A program made the position numbers and the translations under genes. A DNA stretch of 64,000 nt from Myxococcales bacterium (GTDB lineage: Bacteria; Myxococcota_A; UBA9160; UBA4427): contig DUCN01000011.1 in NCBI GenBank assembly GCA_012959805.1, forward strand, positions 62,001 to 126,000, read 5' to 3'. A model generated the notes under the pieces. The model ran no database searches, was not told the DNA's origin, and worked only from the letters and a program-made list of their open reading frames with translations. Shown piece after piece: positions 18,018 to 27,072 of the stretch. Position 1 is the stretch's first letter, and each line of letters opens with the position of its first letter.

Positions 18018-19424
18018 CTAAGATTGGATGACGAGTTTCGAGAGGCTCGTCTTGCGCAGATTGGTCTTCTGAATCGTCCGGACGAGCTCCGCCACCTTTT
18101 CCGTATCGGTCTCGAAGGGGTTGTTACAGATCACGCGAACATTCAGAAGGTTGCCAAGCCGAATATTAGACCAATCGAGGTCGTATTGAATCGAATTTTC
18201 CCGTGCAAGCTTGATGAACTCACCACGCATTCGCGCGCGGGTATCCTGGGGCGGCGTGCTCTTGGCGGCATCAACCTCTTCGTCGGTGAATAAGCGCTCG
18301 ACCGCGCCCTTTCGTTCGAGCAAATAATAGAGACTTCGCTCTCGACGAATATCGTGATACTGAAGATCTAACATCAGGACACGCGGATCAGACCAATCCG
18401 TCTTGTGCCGGTCGACCCAGGACTGGATCAGCTTTCGCTTGATGATCCAATCGATCTGTCGATCGAGCTTATTCGGATCCGTATCGAGACAGTCGAGCAC
18501 GTACTGCCACATGATGACGGCCTTCTTATGGTCGTCGGTCACCGGATACTGCTCGATGTATTTCTGCGCCATCTCGCAGTACTCGCGCTGGATTTCGATC
18601 GGCGAGTACTCGCGGCCGTTATCGAGGCGTATTTTCCGCTTGCAGCTCGCGTCGTAGGTGATGTCTTTGATCGCCTTGACCGGGTTTCGCAGCGTGAAGT
18701 CTTTGTTGATGTAGTTGTCTTCGATCATCTGAAGGACAACGGAACAAGTACCCACCTTGATGAAGTTGGTGTACTCGCTCATATTTGAGTCGCCAACGAT
18801 CACATGCAGGCGCCGATACTTCTCGCGATCCGCATGGGGTTCATCGCGGGTGTTGATGATCGAGCGATCGTTCGTCGTTGTTCCCGAAATCTTCTGATAG
18901 ATATGCTGCGCGCGTTGACTCACGCAGTAGTGAATGCCGTCCTGAGTCTGAAAGACTTTGCCCGCGCCGGTATAGATCTGACGCGTAACGAGAAACGGAA
19001 TCAGCTGTTCCGCCAGATAGTAGAAATCAACATCGCGATCGACGAGATAATTCTCGTGGCAGCCATAACTGTTGCCAACAAAATCAGTGTTGTTCTTGAA
19101 GATCGAGAGCTTTCCGGGAATGCGCTCTTCCCGAATTTTTTCTTCGGCGTAGATCTGGAGATCTTCGAGAATACGTTCGCCGGCCTTGTCGTAGATCACG
19201 AGCTGGCCGGGCGCGGCACATTCAGGCGTCGCGTACTCGGGATGACACCCGGTGTCTTGGTAGAAGCGTGCGCCATTCTCGAGAAACACGTTGAGGAAAT
19301 GTTCGGTGGTGATCAGCTTCTCAAAGAGAAAGCGAATCGCCTTCTCCACTGGCAGTGTCTTGCGACCCTCCGGAGTGAAGATGATCCCGTACTCGGTCTC
19401 GATGCCATAGATGCGCTTCTGCAC
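18018..19424 (-). CDS. pafA: Pup--protein ligase PafA
   Basis: Carboxylate-amine ligase (468 residues) that phosphorylates the C-terminal Glu of Pup and joins it to substrate lysines. The N-terminal metal-binding YGIETEYGI and the catalytic Asp57 in FYQDTGCHPEYATPE are visible. Further family blocks are FKNNTDFVGNSYGCHENYL, NTRDEPHADREKYRRLHVIV and DLQYHDIRRERSLYYLLER. It lacks the extra loop after the first strand that marks Dop, which separates the two paralogues. It follows prcA by about 50 bp and is followed by the coiled-coil membrane gene. Confidence 0.97.
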   Translation of the reverse strand: MQKRIYGIETEYGIIFTPEGRKTLPVEKAIRFLFEKLITTEHFLNVFLENGARFYQDTGCHPEYATPECAAPGQLVIYDKAGERILEDLQIYAEEKIREERIPGKLSIFKNNTDFVGNSYGCHENYLVDRDVDFYYLAEQLIPFLVTRQIYTGAGKVFQTQDGIHYCVSQRAQHIYQKISGTTTNDRSIINTRDEPHADREKYRRLHVIVGDSNMSEYTNFIKVGTCSVVLQMIEDNYINKDFTLRNPVKAIKDITYDASCKRKIRLDNGREYSPIEIQREYCEMAQKYIEQYPVTDDHKKAVIMWQYVLDCLDTDPNKLDRQIDWIIKRKLIQSWVDRHKTDWSDPRVLMLDLQYHDIRRERSLYYLLERKGAVERLFTDEEVDAAKSTPPQDTRARMRGEFIKLARENSIQYDLDWSNIRLGNLLNVRVICNNPFETDTEKVAELVRTIQKTNLRKTSLSKLVIQS

Positions 19425-19474
19425 AAAGCCGCCTGACCGCTATTGACGCATTCGAGCACGCAAAACACGTCCTC

Positions 19475-20173
19475 TCAAGCGTCCAGCATACCCTGAACTT
19501 CTTCGGTAGAAAGGCGGCAGAACTTGCGACCCGTTCGATTCCGATCCATTAGACAAACCTCGAGGCTTTCCGCGTCCAATTCAGAACTGTGTTCTGCTCC
19601 CGCATTGAGGGCGCGGCACCCAAGACTCGCCGCCTCCCCCGCGGGCATGCCGTCCCGGTAGTCGTTTTTCAGGATTGCCTCGACATCTTCGACATTTCCT
19701 CCGATGACGCAGTAGCCGGGATGATCCGAAATGAAGCCATCGTATTTCACTCGGTAGAGTGAATTCTTCTTGTGGTCCTCGTAGCGGTCGTCTCCGACCT
19801 CCGCGACGATGATCTCGATTTCGAGCGGCTTGATTTCCCGAGTGAATACTTCGCCCATCACCTGCGAGAAGGCATTCGCAAGCGCCCTGCCCCTAACATC
19901 TTCGCGACTGTAGGCGTAGCCCTTGGTATCCGCGAAGCGTACGCCGACCTTTCGGAGCTGGTCGAACTCGCTGAACTTGCCAACTCCAGCGAAGGCGATG
20001 CGATCGTAGATTTCGCCCACCTTCGAAAGCGTCGTCGAGTTCTCGGCCATCATCATGATTCCCGTCTGGTGTTCGATGGCAACGATCGATTTACCGCGTG
20101 CGATTCCCTTGCGTGCGAACTCGGCCTTGTCGGCCATGACCTGTTCCGGGGATACGTAGAAAGGCATCGACAT
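19475..20173 (-). CDS. prcA: proteasome subunit alpha
   Basis: Alpha subunit of the bacterial 20S proteasome (232 residues), forming the outer gated rings. The N-terminus MPFYVSPEQVMADKAEFARK and GIARGKSIVAIEHQTG match the actinobacterial PrcA N-terminus, including the gating segment. IYDRIAFAGVGKFSEFDQLR and FADTKGYAYSREDVRGRALA are also diagnostic. The ATG shares one base with the prcB stop (TAATG), so the subunits are translationally coupled. Confidence 0.96.
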   Translation of the reverse strand: MSMPFYVSPEQVMADKAEFARKGIARGKSIVAIEHQTGIMMMAENSTTLSKVGEIYDRIAFAGVGKFSEFDQLRKVGVRFADTKGYAYSREDVRGRALANAFSQVMGEVFTREIKPLEIEIIVAEVGDDRYEDHKKNSLYRVKYDGFISDHPGYCVIGGNVEDVEAILKNDYRDGMPAGEAASLGCRALNAGAEHSSELDAESLEVCLMDRNRTGRKFCRLSTEEVQGMLDA

Positions 20174-20997
20174 TAGAGATTTCCTCCGGCGGCGCGTGCC
20201 TCCAGTATGCTTCGATAACAGGCTGCGATCTCGTCTTCACTGGCATCGGTTTGGCCCTCCGAAGTACAGACCTTGATCACTGGGTAAATGCCCCGTTCGA
20301 GATCCACTCCACCTGTCGCCCGGTCCTCGTCCGCCGCCGCAGTCAGTGCGGCCACTGCAACCTTGACCGCGTCATTTCGATTCAGCTGCGCATCCCAACC
20401 ATGTTTGAGAGACTCACGGGCATAGAGTCCGCCGGAGCCAGTCGCATCAAATTCGAGTTCCTCGTAGCGACCGCCCGTGATGTCAAATTTCCAAAGCCGG
20501 CCAGTCTTGCGACGCGTGTCGTAGCCCGCGAAAAGCGGCACGACGGCCAGTCCCTGCATCGCCGCAGGCAAATTGGCGCGAATCATCTGTGAGAGTTTAT
20601 TGGCCTTGCCCTCGAGTTCGAGAGACTCGCCCTCAATCTTCTCGTAGTGTTCGAGTTCCACGGAGAGAACCCGAGCCATCTCGATACACGGCCCAGCCGC
20701 ACCCGAGATCGCCATCACCGAATAGGGATCAGTCTCGAAGACCTTGACCACGTCGCGAGAAGCGACGGAATGTCCGGCAGTGGCCAGCCGATCGCCGGCG
20801 ACCAGGACCCCGTCACCAAAGCGCATGGCGAGCACGGTGGTCCCGTGTGGAATCGTCTCACCCGAACTCTCGACCCACGCCGACAGGTCTGGCAAGAGAT
20901 GCCGCTGCTCGAGCTGAAGAAGCTCAAAAAAACTCGAACCCTGATAGTTGCCTCGAAGCGGCACAGTTCCCCCCTCAGAAAACAGTCGAACCGTCAC
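20173..20997 (-). CDS. prcB: proteasome subunit beta (catalytic)
   Basis: Catalytic beta subunit, 274 residues. A 52-residue propeptide precedes Thr53 in HGTTVLAMRFGDGVLVAGDR, the N-terminal nucleophile exposed by autocleavage. Asp and Lys partners lie in the GVLVAGDRLAT and SRDVVKVFETD segments. GYDTRRKTGRLWKFDITGGR, YEELEFDATGSGG and YARESLKHGW follow the Mycobacterium PrcB pattern. It is coupled to prcA downstream and follows pup by about 70 bp. Confidence 0.96.
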   Translation of the reverse strand: MTVRLFSEGGTVPLRGNYQGSSFFELLQLEQRHLLPDLSAWVESSGETIPHGTTVLAMRFGDGVLVAGDRLATAGHSVASRDVVKVFETDPYSVMAISGAAGPCIEMARVLSVELEHYEKIEGESLELEGKANKLSQMIRANLPAAMQGLAVVPLFAGYDTRRKTGRLWKFDITGGRYEELEFDATGSGGLYARESLKHGWDAQLNRNDAVKVAVAALTAAADEDRATGGVDLERGIYPVIKVCTSEGQTDASEDEIAACYRSILEARAAGGNL

Positions 20998-21070
20998 TTA
21001 TTTTACGTCAATCGATTGCCGGCGCGACCATGACAGTCCCGCATGCATCGATTAACACTCGAACCTTCTT

Positions 21071-21358
21071 CTACTCGCCGCCTCGCTGAACATAGTTCTT
21101 CACGAACTCTTCAGCATTCTCTTCGAGCACGTTGTCGATCTCATCAAGGAGTTCATCCATCTCCTCCTTGAGCTCGTCGCCCTTCTCGGCAAGTTTCTGG
21201 CCACCTTCGCCCTTTTCGCCGTCGCCGTCGTCTCCACCACCGCCCTTGTTCTTCTGCTTCTGCTCACCGGCAGCCAGATAGAACGGCATTGGATCAGCCT
21301 GCGCATCGACTTGTCGATGGGTACCAAGCGTTTTCGGATCTCGTATGAATGTCGCCAT
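21071..21358 (-). CDS. pup: prokaryotic ubiquitin-like protein Pup (C-terminal Gly-Gly-Glu)
   Basis: Small disordered modifier, 95 residues. The C-terminal half matches Pup closely: a Gly/Asp-rich linker, then LLDEIDNVLEENAEEFVKNY and VQRGGE directly before the stop. The last residue is Glu, so no deamidation is needed before PafA ligation. The ATG at 21358 has GGAG 9 bp upstream and gives an N-terminal extension of about 30 residues (starting MATFIRDPKTLG) over the 64-residue mycobacterial Pup. An internal Met (MPFYLAAGEQ) would give about 72 residues but lacks a ribosome site. It lies between dop and prcB. Confidence 0.95.
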   Translation of the reverse strand: MATFIRDPKTLGTHRQVDAQADPMPFYLAAGEQKQKNKGGGGDDGDGEKGEGGQKLAEKGDELKEEMDELLDEIDNVLEENAEEFVKNYVQRGGE

Positions 21359-21409
21359 TTTCGTATTCTCCAGACTGGTTCAGGCTCGCCGAAACTGATT
21401 GAAAGCGAG

Positions 21410-22894
21410 TCAGGTCCCCATGTTCTCAAGAAGTTCGGCGGCCGTCTCCGACCGTTCGAGTAGCTCCTCGACAAATTCGCTCGTGCCCTTCAACGGCTCC
21501 GCCATCATGATTCGTTTGACCGAATCGTCTTCGAACCCGAACGAAATCGAATCCCAATTAACGCCGAAGACCTCAGTCGAATATCGCCGTAGACATTCGC
21601 CTCGGAAAAAGGCCCGCGTATCCCGCGGCGGATTGTACAACGCATGCTGGATCTCATCGTCCGTCACGATGCGCTCGACTTTCCCCTGACGTTCGAGCAC
21701 GTGATAGAGCCCCTTGTCCGGACGGGAATCGTGATATTGCAGATCGAGCATCTGCACCTGGGAATCATCCCATGCGAGATTTTTTCGGCCCATATAGCGC
21801 TCGATCAAACGTTTTTTGATGATCCAATCGATCTTGGTGTCGAGTTCCATCGGATCTCGCCCGAGTGCCTCGATGACTTCCTGCCATTTCTGCAACACAT
21901 CCTTCTGGACCGGATCAAGAGATCGCGAAGAGGTATACGCGAGCGCCATTTCAAGAAAATCCGATTGAATTTCGAGCGCCGTCCGAGCGCTGCCATCGTC
22001 CATCGTCAGTTCATGCGCCAGCGACAGATCATGCGAGACCGCGCGGATCGTCCTCACTGGATCGCGTAGAGTGAGATCCTTCGAGATGGCTCCATCTTCG
22101 ATCATCGACAGAATCAGGGCCGTCACTCCGTTGCGAAGATAGATCGTGTATTCACTCATATTCGAATCACCGACGATCACATGGAGTCGGCGATACTTCT
22201 CTCGGTCTGCGTGCGGCTCGTCACGGGTGTTGACGATCGGACGCTTCACCATCGTGTCAAGAGCGACCTCGGTTTCAAAGAAATCCGCACGCTGTGAAAT
22301 CTGATAGTCGCATGGATGGTTCCGGCTCTCGCTCCCCACTTTACCAGCGCCGCACCAGATCTGGCGCGTAGAGAAGAAGGGCAGCAGCGGCTCGACGATC
22401 TTCTTGAAAGAGGTCCGCCGATCCATCAGATAATTCTCGTGACAGCCGTAGCTATTGCCCTTGCGATCACTGTTGTTCTTGTAGATCAGCATCTGCGCAC
22501 CGTCGGGCAGTAGATTATTGGCTTCGCGCCGACTGATCTCTATGACCCGCTCCCCGGCCTTCTCATGAATCACCAGATCGCGAGCGTTCGTCACCTCAGG
22601 ACATGAATATTCTGGATGGGCGTGGTCGACGTAGTAGCGAGCTCCGTTGATCAGCGTCTTGTTACGGGCGATGTTTTCCTGCTGGTTCGGCGTATATTTT
22701 TCGCCTTCGACCTGAAAGCCCCGCGCGTCGGCCAGCGGATTTTCCTGGTCATAGTCCCAGAGAATCTTCCCGTCCGGCTCTTCACGGTATGCATTCACAA
22801 TCAGAACGCAGGACGAGATCGGATCAAAGTCTGGGTCGTTCTTGACCATGATCCCGAATTCGATCTCGGTACCCATGACTGTTGGAATCGCCAT
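21410..22894 (-). CDS. dop: depupylase / Pup deamidase Dop
   Basis: PafA paralogue of 494 residues. It starts MAIPTVMGTEIEFGIMVKND with the metal-ligand Glu residues, and the catalytic Asp90 is in YYVDHAHPEYSCPE. Between them lies an insertion of about 40 residues (roughly residues 37-75), corresponding to the Dop loop that separates Dop from PafA. The C-terminal region includes LDLQYHDSRPDKGLYHVLER. Because this Pup already ends in Glu, the main role here should be removal of Pup from substrates. It lies 51 bp ahead of pup and about 140 bp after mpa. Confidence 0.96.
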   Translation of the reverse strand: MAIPTVMGTEIEFGIMVKNDPDFDPISSCVLIVNAYREEPDGKILWDYDQENPLADARGFQVEGEKYTPNQQENIARNKTLINGARYYVDHAHPEYSCPEVTNARDLVIHEKAGERVIEISRREANNLLPDGAQMLIYKNNSDRKGNSYGCHENYLMDRRTSFKKIVEPLLPFFSTRQIWCGAGKVGSESRNHPCDYQISQRADFFETEVALDTMVKRPIVNTRDEPHADREKYRRLHVIVGDSNMSEYTIYLRNGVTALILSMIEDGAISKDLTLRDPVRTIRAVSHDLSLAHELTMDDGSARTALEIQSDFLEMALAYTSSRSLDPVQKDVLQKWQEVIEALGRDPMELDTKIDWIIKKRLIERYMGRKNLAWDDSQVQMLDLQYHDSRPDKGLYHVLERQGKVERIVTDDEIQHALYNPPRDTRAFFRGECLRRYSTEVFGVNWDSISFGFEDDSVKRIMMAEPLKGTSEFVEELLERSETAAELLENMGT

Positions 22895-23032
22895 TACGCC
22901 CTCTGTGCCTCTTTCCTCTGTACTCCAGCAAACGTGTCCAAGAATCCAATCAATCTGCCTGTCGAGTCAGCGGGCCGGTGCTCTGTGTATCCCGCGCGAG
23001 TCCGCTGACTCAACAAGGCTGATTGGAGTTTC

Positions 23033-24964
23033 CTAGAGATACTGACCTTGACCGCCCGAGACGTTCTCGATGGTCTCTTCCTTGCGCTCTATTCCGGTAA
23101 TGAGCGTTCGAACGTTGATGATTCGTTCGCCCTTTCGCCCGGAGATGCGAGCCCAATCGTCGGGATTCGTGGTGTTCGGAAGATCTTCGTTCTCCTTAAA
23201 CTCCTCGCGTACCGACTCGATCATGTCCGTCGCCGTGATTCCGCGCTCCCCGTTGGCGAGCAAGCGTTTCACCGCTTTCCGTTTTGCCCGGGCAACGATG
23301 TTCTCGAGCATCGCACCGGAAGAGAAATCCTTGAAGTAGAAGATCTCTCGTTCACCCTTGGCATAGGTCACCTCGAGGAATTTGTTCTCATCCCCCGTCG
23401 AGTACATATTCTCGATGACCTCATCGATGATGTGCAAACAGGCCGCATCCCGATCTCCATTGAAGGACGTCAGCGTCGACTCGTGAAGCGGTAATTCCGC
23501 TGTGAGATACTTCTTGAAAATCTCACGCGCCGACTCGCGGTCCGGTCTGGAAACCTTGACCTTGAGATCGAGACGTCCAGGCCGCAAAACCGCGGGATCG
23601 ATCAGATCCTGTCTGTTACTTGCACCGATGACGATGACGTTCTCGAGAGATTCGACGCCGTCGATCTCCGACAAGAACTGCGCGACCACCGTCGCTTCCA
23701 TGTCCGAGGAAATCCCCGAGCCACGCATTCTGAAGAGCGAATCCATCTCGTCGAAAAACACGACGACTGGTACGTCTTGGCTCGCCTTGTCACGCGCCTT
23801 CTTGAACACCTCGCGAAGCTTGCTCTCGGTTTCACCAACGTACTTGTTCAGGAGCTCAGGCCCCTTCACGTTCAGGAAGTAAGCGGTCGTCGCCTTGCCG
23901 GATTGTTCCTCGATCCTCTTGGCAAGGCTGTTCGCAACCGCCTTCGCGATCAGCGTCTTACCGCAGCCAGGTGGTCCGTAGAGCAGGATGCCCTTCGGCG
24001 GCCGCAGCTGATGCTCCTTGAATACCTCCGGATGCATGTACGGCAGCTCGACGGAATCTCGCAGGATCTCGATCTGATCGCCCAGGCCTCCAATGTCTTC
24101 GTAAGTGACGTCGGGAATCTCTTCGAGCATCACCTCTTCGACAGACGACTTCGGCAGTTTTTCGAAGGCATATTGCGTTCGCATGTCGACCAAGAGGGGA
24201 TCACCCACCTTGATCTTCTCACGACGCATCGGCTCGGAAAGCGTAACGACCCGTTCATCGTCCGTGTGTCCACTCACGATCACGCGGCTATCGGAGATCG
24301 AATCCACGACGGTGCAGACCTCGCCCCGCTGTGTGTACTCAGCCCCCTCGATGATGTTGAAAGCTTCGTTCAGCACGACGTATTGGCCCTCGTCGAGCTG
24401 GAAGGGATCGAGATCAGGATGAACGTTCACGCGCATCGGACGTCCTTCCATCAAGATCTCCGACGTGCCGTCCTTGTTTGCGCGAATGAAGACACCGTAT
24501 GTGTTAGGCGGCGCACAAAGCTTGTCGACCTCTTCCTTGAGCAGTTCGATCTGCTGCTTGGCCTCCTGCAGCATCGCAACGAGCTTTTCATTCTGTCTCT
24601 CGGCATCATGATGCTGGCCTCGCGCCTGCTCATAGCGTCGACGCAGGGTCTCGAAATCCGCCAACATGCGGTCGAGTCGATGTCGAAACTCGCTTGAATC
24701 CGTACCGAAGAATCGCATCGCGTCCTGGAGACGTTCCGCTTCGTTCGCGCTGCTCGAGGCGGCAGTGGCGTGTGAAGAGCCAGCAGGTTGTGATGCGCCA
24801 GCGGCTCGTGAGTCGTCCGCTGGTCGGTCTGCTCCCGGACCACGCGGGGACTCGAATTCCGAATCCTCTATCCCTGGCTCGCCCGGCGGAGTCATCCGCC
24901 GCATGACATCACGTACGAACCCCGTGCGTCCCGAACCCGAGCCATTCGAATCTTCTTCGCTCAT
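23033..24964 (-). CDS. mpa: proteasome-activating AAA ATPase Mpa/ARC
   Basis: Ring ATPase that binds pupylated proteins and threads them into the 20S core. The ATG at 24964 is chosen for its strong AGGAG at a spacing of about 7 (643 residues). The N-terminus is low-complexity, then a coiled coil (about residues 85-150) binds Pup. Two OB-like domains follow, then the AAA module with Walker A GPPGCGKT near residue 325 and Walker B VVVFFDEMDSLF near 399. The pore loop region is KGPELLNKYVGETE. The C-terminus is GQGQYL, the Gln-Tyr-Leu tail that docks into the alpha ring. It is the first gene of the cluster. Confidence 0.97.
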   Translation of the reverse strand: MSEEDSNGSGSGRTGFVRDVMRRMTPPGEPGIEDSEFESPRGPGADRPADDSRAAGASQPAGSSHATAASSSANEAERLQDAMRFFGTDSSEFRHRLDRMLADFETLRRRYEQARGQHHDAERQNEKLVAMLQEAKQQIELLKEEVDKLCAPPNTYGVFIRANKDGTSEILMEGRPMRVNVHPDLDPFQLDEGQYVVLNEAFNIIEGAEYTQRGEVCTVVDSISDSRVIVSGHTDDERVVTLSEPMRREKIKVGDPLLVDMRTQYAFEKLPKSSVEEVMLEEIPDVTYEDIGGLGDQIEILRDSVELPYMHPEVFKEHQLRPPKGILLYGPPGCGKTLIAKAVANSLAKRIEEQSGKATTAYFLNVKGPELLNKYVGETESKLREVFKKARDKASQDVPVVVFFDEMDSLFRMRGSGISSDMEATVVAQFLSEIDGVESLENVIVIGASNRQDLIDPAVLRPGRLDLKVKVSRPDRESAREIFKKYLTAELPLHESTLTSFNGDRDAACLHIIDEVIENMYSTGDENKFLEVTYAKGEREIFYFKDFSSGAMLENIVARAKRKAVKRLLANGERGITATDMIESVREEFKENEDLPNTTNPDDWARISGRKGERIINVRTLITGIERKEETIENVSGGQGQYL

Positions 24965-24990
24965 TGCGCTTTCTCCTATTTGCCTCACCC

Positions 24991-25016
24991 CGCAGGTTTC
25001 TGCGAAAAAACCTGCG
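24991..25016 (-). other. hairpin in the mpa leader
   Basis: CGCAGGTTT (24991-24999) and AAACCTGCG (25008-25016) form a perfect 9-bp inverted repeat with an 8-base loop, about 27 bp upstream of the mpa start. On the minus strand the loop is T-rich. It could be an operator or a leader-RNA hairpin controlling the proteasome operon; nothing further supports a specific role. Confidence 0.45.
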
Positions 25017-26118
25017 TAGACGAGCAGTCATCCCAGCCCTTACCGAGATCATATTGCAAAGGCTGTGCCGCAACTGCCAACTCTCAATACCAACGCGCAT
25101 CCAGCGCACACGAATCAAGGATTTCAATGTTTGCGGGACGCGATCGGTTACCCGCACCCGAGACACGCATGGAAGGAGCCGCGGATCGTGCGTCGACCAG
25201 AGATCGGAACGGCTTCCGACTACGTCCGAAAAGTCGATATAATTCAACATACTCGAGAGTTTTTTCGGGTGATTCGCGTGAGCTGAAGGGACTGTGGAGC
25301 GTCGTTTTCCGCCGAAAAGACGAGCCAGGGAAGGCCGAATAGATCTTCGATCCTGATCTTGGGCTTCGCGCCGATGAGAGATCGGCACGAAGGGGTGGCC
25401 ATTCATTTCCCTCGCCTCTCGTCCTAAGTGACTCCAGAATGCTCTAGAGCGCCGCACAACACTAAATACATTCTGGTCGGCCGGAGCCCCTCTCGCTGTC
25501 CGCAGCCTTCGTATCCCTAAGGCCTGATTGAGCCTTTTCATCCCGATCGTCATGGTTGTGCTTCTTCCCCTGGCCATTCGAAGCGCGAATCCCATCCAGA
25601 TCCAATTTCATGAGGATTCTCGCACCGCGTGTCAGCACAGTCGATCGAAAGAATTGGAAGGAAGCCCTCGAACCACTCGAATTTTAAGCCTTTTTCGCAC
25701 TTTTTCAGTTTATCGACTGCGGAAGGTGTGTCAACCAGAACTCGTACGCAGGCAATGTCGTAAACTACTGTTTTAGAATGGTTTCGTCGTTCGGATACGA
25801 ACACCTAGGCTCCGATCGGTGCACATTCGTACGGCCGCCACGATCGAGCTGACCTGCTCGATTGAGTGCGCGTCAATCGACCTGCACATGAAGTCAGTAC
25901 CCGTTCCGAATACGCTGGTTTCAATGACTGAACATGCAAACTGTGGCGGCATTCTGCCGCCGAAGTTGCCGGTTTCTGAACTAAATCGTCGAGATTGCAC
26001 CGCTTTGAAGTTGCATTTGAAATGCCACGAACCGATTTGCGTGACCCACCATGAGGGAAAATACGGCTGATTCCGTCCCACCCCCAACCATCCCAATGGA
26101 GGAAGCAGCCCCCGGGGC
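25017..26118. other. 1.1-kb gene-poor stretch upstream of the proteasome cluster
   Basis: The space between lolA and mpa has lower GC patches and several short open frames (for example 25819-26070 plus, 83 codons with six Cys; 25550-25804 minus, 84 codons). None has a convincing ribosome site or recognisable family. A perfect TATAAT lies on the plus strand at 25238-25243 without a good -35, and TATGAT on the minus strand at 25048-25053 is a possible -10 for mpa. I looked for and did not find tmRNA, RNase P RNA, SRP RNA or tRNA signatures. Confidence 0.35.
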
Positions 26119-27009
26119 TCATTCTGAGGGTGAATTCGCCGGCTCGAAACCGTTCTGCCGGGCGTCGGATTCCAAGCCCTCGGCAGAGGCTGAGCCTTTC
26201 GTCGAGTTCAAGTCAGAGGCTGAATCGTTCGTGTAGTCGATGAGTTCGACACCTTCCGGAATATCCATTTCGAACAGGCCCTCACCCTGGTCGAGATTGA
26301 TCCGAGTCTCGGTGAATCGGATCTCTGTCAGGTTGCCGAAGAGATCGAGCATCGAGGTTGCGATCAGTTCACCCGTTTCCCTGTCCGCCACGAGGCCGAG
26401 CCGCTCGTAGGTGGCCTCGACTTTCGGGTGCAATGCCAGAGTTACACGACTCGGCTGACAGTCACTCGCGACCACATCAAAGGACTCGAGGATCTGGCCG
26501 TCACCAAGAAGAAACTGCAGGGCCGCACCGCTCAAAAACCCCGCGGTCACATTAAGACGCGTGATCGAGCGGCCTTCCATGTCATAGATCCAGAGGAGCG
26601 TTCCGTTCGAAACCACCTCGCTCGGCTCGGGCGAGAGATAGGTCCATCGCATCTTCCCGGGTTTGGCAAAGACGACCCGGCCTCTTTTGGCCTCCGCAGT
26701 CATCATGGGCTGGCCCGCAAAGCTGGCCGACTCGTTTCGCTGCTCAAAATTCGAATGGATATCCCGGATCCCGTCATATCGATCCTGAATCCGCATCGCC
26801 ATCGACCGTGCGTCGCCGGTTCCGCAACCCGACGCGTCAGCCTCGACTGCACCCGAGGTCTTCCCCGCGTCGATCTCCGTCTCGTCCTCGCCACCCGCCC
26901 ATGCCATTCCGGCGATCCAGAAGAACACCAAAATGAGCATGCTGAGCGACGCCATCAGGGAAAGTGCCAAGGACGCAGGCTGTTGCGGTCGGAATTCTAC
27001 GATGCGCAT
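26119..27009 (-). CDS. lolA: LolA-type outer-membrane lipoprotein carrier protein
   Basis: Periplasmic chaperone that moves lipoproteins from the LolCDE complex to the outer membrane. The start is placed at the ATG at 27009 because GAGGAG lies 4 bp upstream (296 residues). The signal peptide spans about residues 10-40 (LALSLMASLSMLILVFFWIA). The LolA fold is recognised from IQDRYDGIRDIHSNFEQRNE, GRVVFAKPGKMRWTYLSPEP and LLWIYDMEGRSITRLNV. The C-terminal 30 residues are Ser/Ala/Glu-rich. It follows ftsK by about 60 bp, a common pairing. Confidence 0.9.
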   Translation of the reverse strand: MRIVEFRPQQPASLALSLMASLSMLILVFFWIAGMAWAGGEDETEIDAGKTSGAVEADASGCGTGDARSMAMRIQDRYDGIRDIHSNFEQRNESASFAGQPMMTAEAKRGRVVFAKPGKMRWTYLSPEPSEVVSNGTLLWIYDMEGRSITRLNVTAGFLSGAALQFLLGDGQILESFDVVASDCQPSRVTLALHPKVEATYERLGLVADRETGELIATSMLDLFGNLTEIRFTETRINLDQGEGLFEMDIPEGVELIDYTNDSASDLNSTKGSASAEGLESDARQNGFEPANSPSE

Positions 27010-27072
27010 CGGACTCCTCGAAGCGCTTGAGCGCCATATACGCATTCAGGCTCGGGATCGGTCGCTGAATGC

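Noticed and set aside
23777-24697. Plus-strand frame of 306 codons across mpa
   Set aside because: Antisense of the AAA ATPase; no domain and no ribosome site.
24909-25595. Minus-strand frame of 228 codons overlapping the 5' end of mpa
   Set aside because: It runs in a different frame into mpa, is Arg-rich, has no family resemblance, and the mpa start has the clear ribosome site.
25819-26070. 83-codon plus-strand frame with six Cys
   Set aside because: No ribosome site, no family match, and it lies in a region with other equally long frames.
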